Shown here: positions 6,757-9,121 of the stretch, in pieces
How the letters are laid out: the number at the start of each line of letters is the position of its first letter
How positions within the stretch are numbered: position 1 is the stretch's first letter
Assembly (NCBI GenBank): GCA_021648465.1
Contig: JAKISR010000066.1
Coordinates: 1-9,121, forward strand
Reading direction: 5' to 3'
Length of the DNA: 9,121 nt
DNA from: Sulfurimonas sp.
GTDB lineage: Bacteria > Campylobacterota > Campylobacteria > Campylobacterales > Sulfurimonadaceae
Notes under the pieces: model-generated
Databases searched by the model: none
Told to the model about the DNA's origin: nothing
What the model saw: the letters and a program-made list of their open reading frames with translations, nothing else
Position numbers and translations under genes: made by a program

Positions 6757-6878
6757 GTCTATTTGATAGACTAAACTCAAAAGATAGCCTTAAAAGCTCA
6801 TAAGTGATTTAATTGCTCGATAAGTGGAGTTTTTTAATCGGCTGAGTTTAGTCTTTTCTTTAGTCTTCTGTTTAGTCT
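6757..6878. repeat. Cluster of AGTCTA/TTTAGTCT repeats: tandem, inverted and palindromic
   Basis: TTTAGTCT occurs three times at exactly 12-bp spacing (6847, 6859, 6871). AGACTAAACTCA (6768-6779) is an exact inverted copy of TGAGTTTAGTCT (6843-6854), 63 bp apart. A palindrome GTCTAT-ttg-ATAGAC (6757-6771) overlaps the left arm. The arrangement resembles arm-type or accessory sites for a recombinase, or iterons, left by an integrated element next to the tRNA gene. No integrase gene is visible, so the function is inference. The rest of 6623-6886 shows nothing else recognisable. Confidence 0.55.
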
Positions 6879-6886
6879 ATGTTTAA

Positions 6887-7145
6887 GGGGTTTTGACAAA
6901 GTGCGATTGGGGTCGTGGCAATAGGGATTTGAAAGATGTTTGAAAATTGCTAAAGACGAGAAACTTAATACCCATTGACGAGGTTTTTAATACTCTTGTA
7001 TTTGGACAGAAAAAAAGAGGATAAAAAAAGAATTGGAATAATTTTAATTAAAGTAGAAAAAATACTTTCAAACCAGTTTGATTTGAAAGATTTTTATGTA
7101 GTGAATGAAACTATAAAGCTATTTAAGCTTATTTGGAACGACTAA
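6887..7145 (+). pseudogene. Frameshifted relic of an unknown gene (C-terminal part)
   Basis: Two overlapping open stretches join into one protein-like reading if a single A is removed from the seven-A run at 7010-7016. The first part (from 6887) reads TKCDWGRGNRDLKDV, a TGA at 6941-6943, then KLLKTRNLIPIDEVFNTLVF to GQKK. The second continues EDKKRIGIILIKVEKILSN, QFDLKDFYVVNETIKLFK, LIWND and TAA (7143-7145). The composition and helix pattern look like a real protein, not random sequence. There is no start codon with a ribosome site, so the 5' part is lost or lies in the repeat-rich DNA upstream. I do not recognise the family; a mobile-element cargo or replication gene is possible from context only. 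Confidence 0.4.
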
Positions 7146-7205
7146 GATGTAACTTATAATCTTTTAAATTATGTTCAGTATATCTCGTATCGCTCTTAAA
7201 CTCTT

Positions 7206-7538
7206 TTATATGTCCTGCAAAAAACCGTTAGGATTCATTATATCTTCAGAAGAGAGACCAGAAGCGTCAAAGTACGGAGATAATAACTCTTTGATGTCAC
7301 GTATAGTAACACCAAATTCAAGACAAACTTCATTAAAATCTCTTTCAAATCCAACACCATTTAAGAAAGATTTCTCAGCTTTCGTTAAACCGTCAAAGTT
7401 GATAACTTTATCCAAACGAATAGAACCATCATTTACTTGTTCAGTAGGAGCAGAAGTAGAAGCCTGTGTTTCATCACCACAACCAGTGAAAGCAAGAAGA
7501 GAAGTTAAACCTAATACAATTAATAATTTTTTTGTCAT
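7206..7538 (-). CDS. Small predicted lipoprotein of unknown function
   Basis: Starting at the ATG at 7538, the protein is 110 aa: MTKKLLIVLGLTSLLAFTGC then a low-complexity DETQASTSAPTEQ linker. The Lys-Lys start, hydrophobic core and FTGC lipobox (Cys20, with an unusual Phe at -3) mark it as a lipoprotein. The remaining roughly 75 residues (RLDKVINFDGLTKAEKSFLN to SPYFDASGLSSEDIMNPNGF) are acidic and helical, without a domain I know. A longer reading begins at 7568 but would put ten residues before the signal peptide, so the inner start is preferred. Neither start has a good ribosome site. TATGTT on the minus strand at 7572-7577 is a possible -10 box. The IS256-type element was inserted only about 50 bases upstream, so the native promoter was probably altered or replaced by IS-end sequence. 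Confidence 0.7.
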   Translation of the reverse strand: MTKKLLIVLGLTSLLAFTGCGDETQASTSAPTEQVNDGSIRLDKVINFDGLTKAEKSFLNGVGFERDFNEVCLEFGVTIRDIKELLSPYFDASGLSSEDIMNPNGFLQDI

Positions 7539-7582
7539 TTTATAAACTTTTGTTTTTTGTAGTGACATTCTAACATAGTAAA

Positions 7583-7609
7583 AGACTTAATTAAAAAAAC
7601 GGGTGCTTA
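7583..7609 (+). repeat. Left end of the IS256-type element: 27-bp perfect inverted repeat incl. probable 8-bp target duplication
   Basis: These 27 bases are the exact reverse complement of 8673-8699. The outer 12 (AGACTTAATTAA) are probably host DNA: the 8-bp palindrome TTAATTAA appears at both ends (7587-7594 and 8688-8695) and fits the 8-9-bp duplications made by IS256-family elements. The true terminal repeat would then be the 15-bp AAAAACGGGTGCTTA. Confidence 0.85.
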
Positions 7610-8687
7610 CTTTTCTACTTTTTTTATAATTAACCAAATAATAATCTACCAAATTTAACTTCAAACTTTTACTCAATCCGCGGTGTAAACTAATCATCCT
7701 AAAGGATCAGCTTCGCAAGTTATTTTTCATGTGAGAGAATACTCCACCTTCAAGTGCATTTGTTGTATTTGAAATTGATAAATGCTTATAGTTTTTATAT
7801 GTAAATAGGTAAGGCAAATTTGTTCTCAAACTTCTATAAGCAGCTCTGATTCTTGGATGAGTATAATGAAGTTTTCCAGTAGTTGAAGAGATGCTTTTTT
7901 CTTCTAAAAAATCTTTATATATTTTGTATCATTCATCTAGCTTTTGAGTAAAGTTTTTCTCTGTAGTTTGAGTTTATTCTCTTAAGGTCTTTGCTGGATT
8001 GTAGTTTTGGTCGCATCGTTAAATATCTTTGTACAATCTTTTTTTGGTGGAAGTGATGTTGATGCCCTTGTGGTACACATTTGTATTGGAATATCTTTAT
8101 ACCCTCAAGGGGCACCTAGAAAGCCTTGTACAAGCCTCTTTTTCCATCTAATGTTGCACTTGCAACTGTGTAACCACGAGCCAACAGCTCTTCTTTTAAA
8201 TATTTATAATCTTTGACTACTTCACATTCGATATGCTTCCAAATCACTATCTCTTTTGATTCATTATCTTTGAATACCAAGGTTCCTAACTTGTCCTTTC
8301 TCTTGCCATAAAAAGTAGCATCACAAATAAGATTTACAGGTCTTGGATTATGCTCTTTACACTCGACAATATATTCATCTCTTTGCTTCATAATCCATGG
8401 TATAGATTTTTTATATTTAGCTGATAATTGCTTGAGAGTTTGACGATGTAAAAAGTATTCTTCGAAGATTGATTTTTGGAGTTGTTCTGGTCGTCTTTTC
8501 GAACTGAAGGAAGTCTTGCAATCTTTACAAAAATATCGTTTTATTCCTCTTCTTAAACCTTTAGAAATTACATTTTTAGATTGACAATTAATACATATTT
8601 TGGAGCTTTTTTACAAGCATTTGTAAATAAACCTTTGTTTACTCCCAATATACCATAGTTTGGGAGGTGTTTTAAGCACCCGTTTTT
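7595..8687 (-). mobile_element. Degraded IS256-type (variant Zn-binding transposase) insertion sequence
   Basis: This element of about 1.09 kb is bounded by matching inverted ends and holds a single transposase gene read on the minus strand. Assigning TTAATTAA as the target duplication reconstructs an empty site AGACTTAATTAAGTCT, a 16-bp perfect palindrome. If the palindrome is instead counted as part of the ends, the element spans 7583-8699. The transposase is inactive by sequence (frameshifts, stops and inserts), while the ends are intact and identical, so the copy could still be moved by an active relative elsewhere in the genome. A hairpin CTCCCAA/TTGGGAG (8642-8648/8660-8666) lies just inside the right end, before the transposase start. 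Confidence 0.85.
7607..8620 (-). pseudogene. IS256 family transposase, variant Zn-binding type (disrupted)
   Basis: The reconstructed protein starts at ATG 8620 (MLVKSSKICINC if one A of the run 8607-8612 is removed). It has a zinc ribbon (CINC and, 16 residues on, CKDC), a helical DNA-binding region, then the DDE core: first Asp in NLICDATFYGKR, second in ATLDGKRGLYKAF, the conserved CHFHQKKIVQRYL motif, and later TTNALEGGVFSHMKNN with the third acidic residue (Glu), then HRGLSKS near the C-terminus. Lesions in reading order: +1 A at 8607-8612; a 20-nt insert starting with TAG (8099-8118); a 19-nt insert (8056-8074), the two framing the intact codons for KDIPIQMC (8075-8098); +1 at 7973-7975; TGA for an expected Trp at 7929-7931; an in-frame 24- to 27-nt insert containing TGA (7686-7712); and +1 in the A-run at 7619-7625. 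Insert boundaries rest on the remembered family consensus and may shift by a few bases. Confidence 0.85.
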
Positions 8688-8699
8688 TTAATTAAGTCT
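8673..8699 (-). repeat. Right end of the IS256-type element: 27-bp perfect inverted repeat
   Basis: This is the exact reverse complement of 7583-7609. It contains the GGGTGCTTA core (minus strand), the seven-T tract and the second TTAATTAA (8688-8695), followed by GTCT, which completes the palindromic target. Sequence inside the two ends diverges immediately after this block. Confidence 0.85.
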
Positions 8700-8838
8700 C
8701 ATTTGTTACTCATTTTAGAGTAATTCAATGGGTAAGTCTTGATTATTGATTGACATTGTATTTGTTTATTTGCTGTTGTTGTAGGCTAAATAGACCCCGT
8801 TTATTGGGATGCTTTGACCTCAATAATTCCATACCGAA
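8700..8838. other. Gap between the two insertion sequences
   Basis: This stretch contains host DNA flanking the IS256-type element and then the left end of the IS1380-like element. A TTACTC-attttа-like hairpin is present (TTACTC 8706-8711, GAGTAA 8718-8723), as is a second weak one (TTATTG 8801-8806 / CAATAA 8821-8826). No coding sequence is seen. Confidence 0.5.
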
Positions 8839-8867
8839 TTAGACAACAAGCCAACTTGCTCTATAAT
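8839..8867 (+). promoter_or_regulatory. Predicted promoter of the IS1380-like transposase
   Basis: TTAGAC (8839-8844) and TATAAT (8862-8867) are separated by 17 bp, giving an expected transcript start near 8874 and a leader of about 75 nt. This is the most canonical -35/-10 pair in the window. Confidence 0.6.
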
Positions 8868-8882
8868 TAGGTATTTATAAGC

Positions 8883-8928
8883 GAAAAAGTCACACTCAAT
8901 GTTTTCACCCAACGGGTGTAACTTTTTC
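8883..8928 (+). promoter_or_regulatory. Leader with two mutually exclusive hairpins (possible attenuator)
   Basis: GAAAAAGTCACAC (8883-8895) can pair with GTGTAACTTTTTC (8916-8928) with a single mismatch. Alternatively CACCC (8906-8910) pairs with GGGTG (8914-8918) around AAC, followed by TAACTTTTT, which is a terminator-like shape. The two share bases 8916-8918 and cannot form together. Attenuation of transposase expression is inference from this layout. Confidence 0.45.
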
Positions 8929-8948
8929 AAAAACGAGAGGTAATTATA

Positions 8949-9121
8949 GTGCAAACAACATTAAATTTCAAACTAGAATCCACAAACGAGAAATTAACAC
9001 CAAGAACAGGTGTTGCAATACTTGGTGAATATCTCAAAGGTATGAAGCTTGAAGAGCTTTGTAATGTTAATATTCCAAAAGCTAAACGCAACAACGGCTA
9101 TTCTGCATTTGAGTTCATTTA
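8949..9121 (+). CDS. IS1380-like family transposase, 5' part (runs off the window)
   Basis: The first 57 codons are open to the window edge, starting at GTG with GAGAGG (8935-8940) eight bases upstream. The residues read MQTTLNFKLESTNEKLTPRT, GVAILGEYLKGMKLEELCN, VNIPKAKRNNGYSAFEFIY. This matches the usual opening of IS1380-family DDE transposases: a short N-terminal strand, then a (T/S)-x-E-x-LT-x-x-(G)-G segment, a helix around LGEYL, and a P-x-x-K/GY-x-x-F element before the catalytic core. The left end of the element must lie between about 8700 and 8838; GACCCCGTTTATTGGG around 8793-8808 is a candidate but cannot be fixed without the right end. Whether the gene is intact is unknown. Confidence 0.65.
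   Translation, partial: MQTTLNFKLESTNEKLTPRTGVAILGEYLKGMKLEELCNVNIPKAKRNNGYSAFEFI

Noticed and set aside
6911..6916. GGGGTC near 6910 as a repeat of the tRNA-Glu 3' end (attachment-site duplicate)
   Set aside because: Only six bases match, which is expected by chance. No longer copy of the tRNA end is found downstream in the window.
7171..7545. Plus-strand ORF of 124 codons
   Set aside because: It is antisense to the lipoprotein gene, which has a signal peptide and lipobox. The plus-strand reading has no domain or ribosome site.
7929..7931. TGA read as Trp in the transposase (alternative genetic code)
   Set aside because: The position does look like a Trp in the family, but TGA is used as a normal stop by the tetR gene and TGG is used for Trp in the intact genes.
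8007..8216. Plus-strand ORF of 69 codons inside the IS
   Set aside because: It lies opposite the transposase pseudogene, which has clear family motifs on the minus strand. It is a shadow frame.
8618..8666. Start of the transposase at other codons near the right end of the IS
   Set aside because: The frame that contains the zinc ribbon has a TAA at 8611-8613. Only the ATG at 8620 plus a one-base slip in the A-run gives a sensible N-terminus.

Overview
The window is AT-rich DNA from a Campylobacterota bacterium. The best fit is a sulfur- or hydrogen-oxidising autotroph of the Sulfurimonas type. This rests on the order sucD - oorD - oorA - oorB - oorC (the compact four-subunit 2-oxoglutarate:ferredoxin oxidoreductase of this phylum), the strong A/T bias in codon use, and the AT-rich -10-centred promoters. 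The genus is inferred, not proven.

Layout. 1-3399: a core metabolic block, with the 3' end of sucD, then oorDABC closed by a strong terminator. SucCD and OorDABC catalyse neighbouring steps of the (reductive) TCA cycle: succinate to succinyl-CoA to 2-oxoglutarate. 3443-4559: a TetR-family repressor gene on the minus strand, a 165-bp divergent region carrying four near-identical operators exactly 32 bp apart, and the RNase P RNA gene rnpB. 4791-5780: a secreted GH73/Bax-like glucosaminidase followed without a gap by a 69-aa unknown protein. 5910-6468: an unusual response regulator (receiver domain plus ribbon-helix-helix output) ending in a terminator that overlaps its stop codon. 6548-6622: tRNA-Glu(UUC).

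From about 6630 to the end the window becomes accessory and decayed. It holds a repeat cluster downstream of the tRNA, a frameshifted gene relic, a small lipoprotein gene (minus strand) whose upstream region was hit by an insertion sequence, and a degraded IS256-type (variant Zn-binding) element with 27-bp inverted ends. The last feature is the start of an IS1380-like transposase with a structured leader.

The least ordinary observations are: (i) the phased 32-bp operator array between tetR and rnpB; (ii) three short hairpin-forming inserts of about 20 nt in the transposase pseudogene, two of them inverted relative to each other around a preserved 24-nt coding piece; (iii) the REC-RHH response regulator; (iv) the IS256-type insertion into a 16-bp perfect palindrome; and (v) a possible terminator/antiterminator pair in the leader of the IS1380-like transposase. 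No CRISPR array, toxin-antitoxin pair or recognised defence system is visible.
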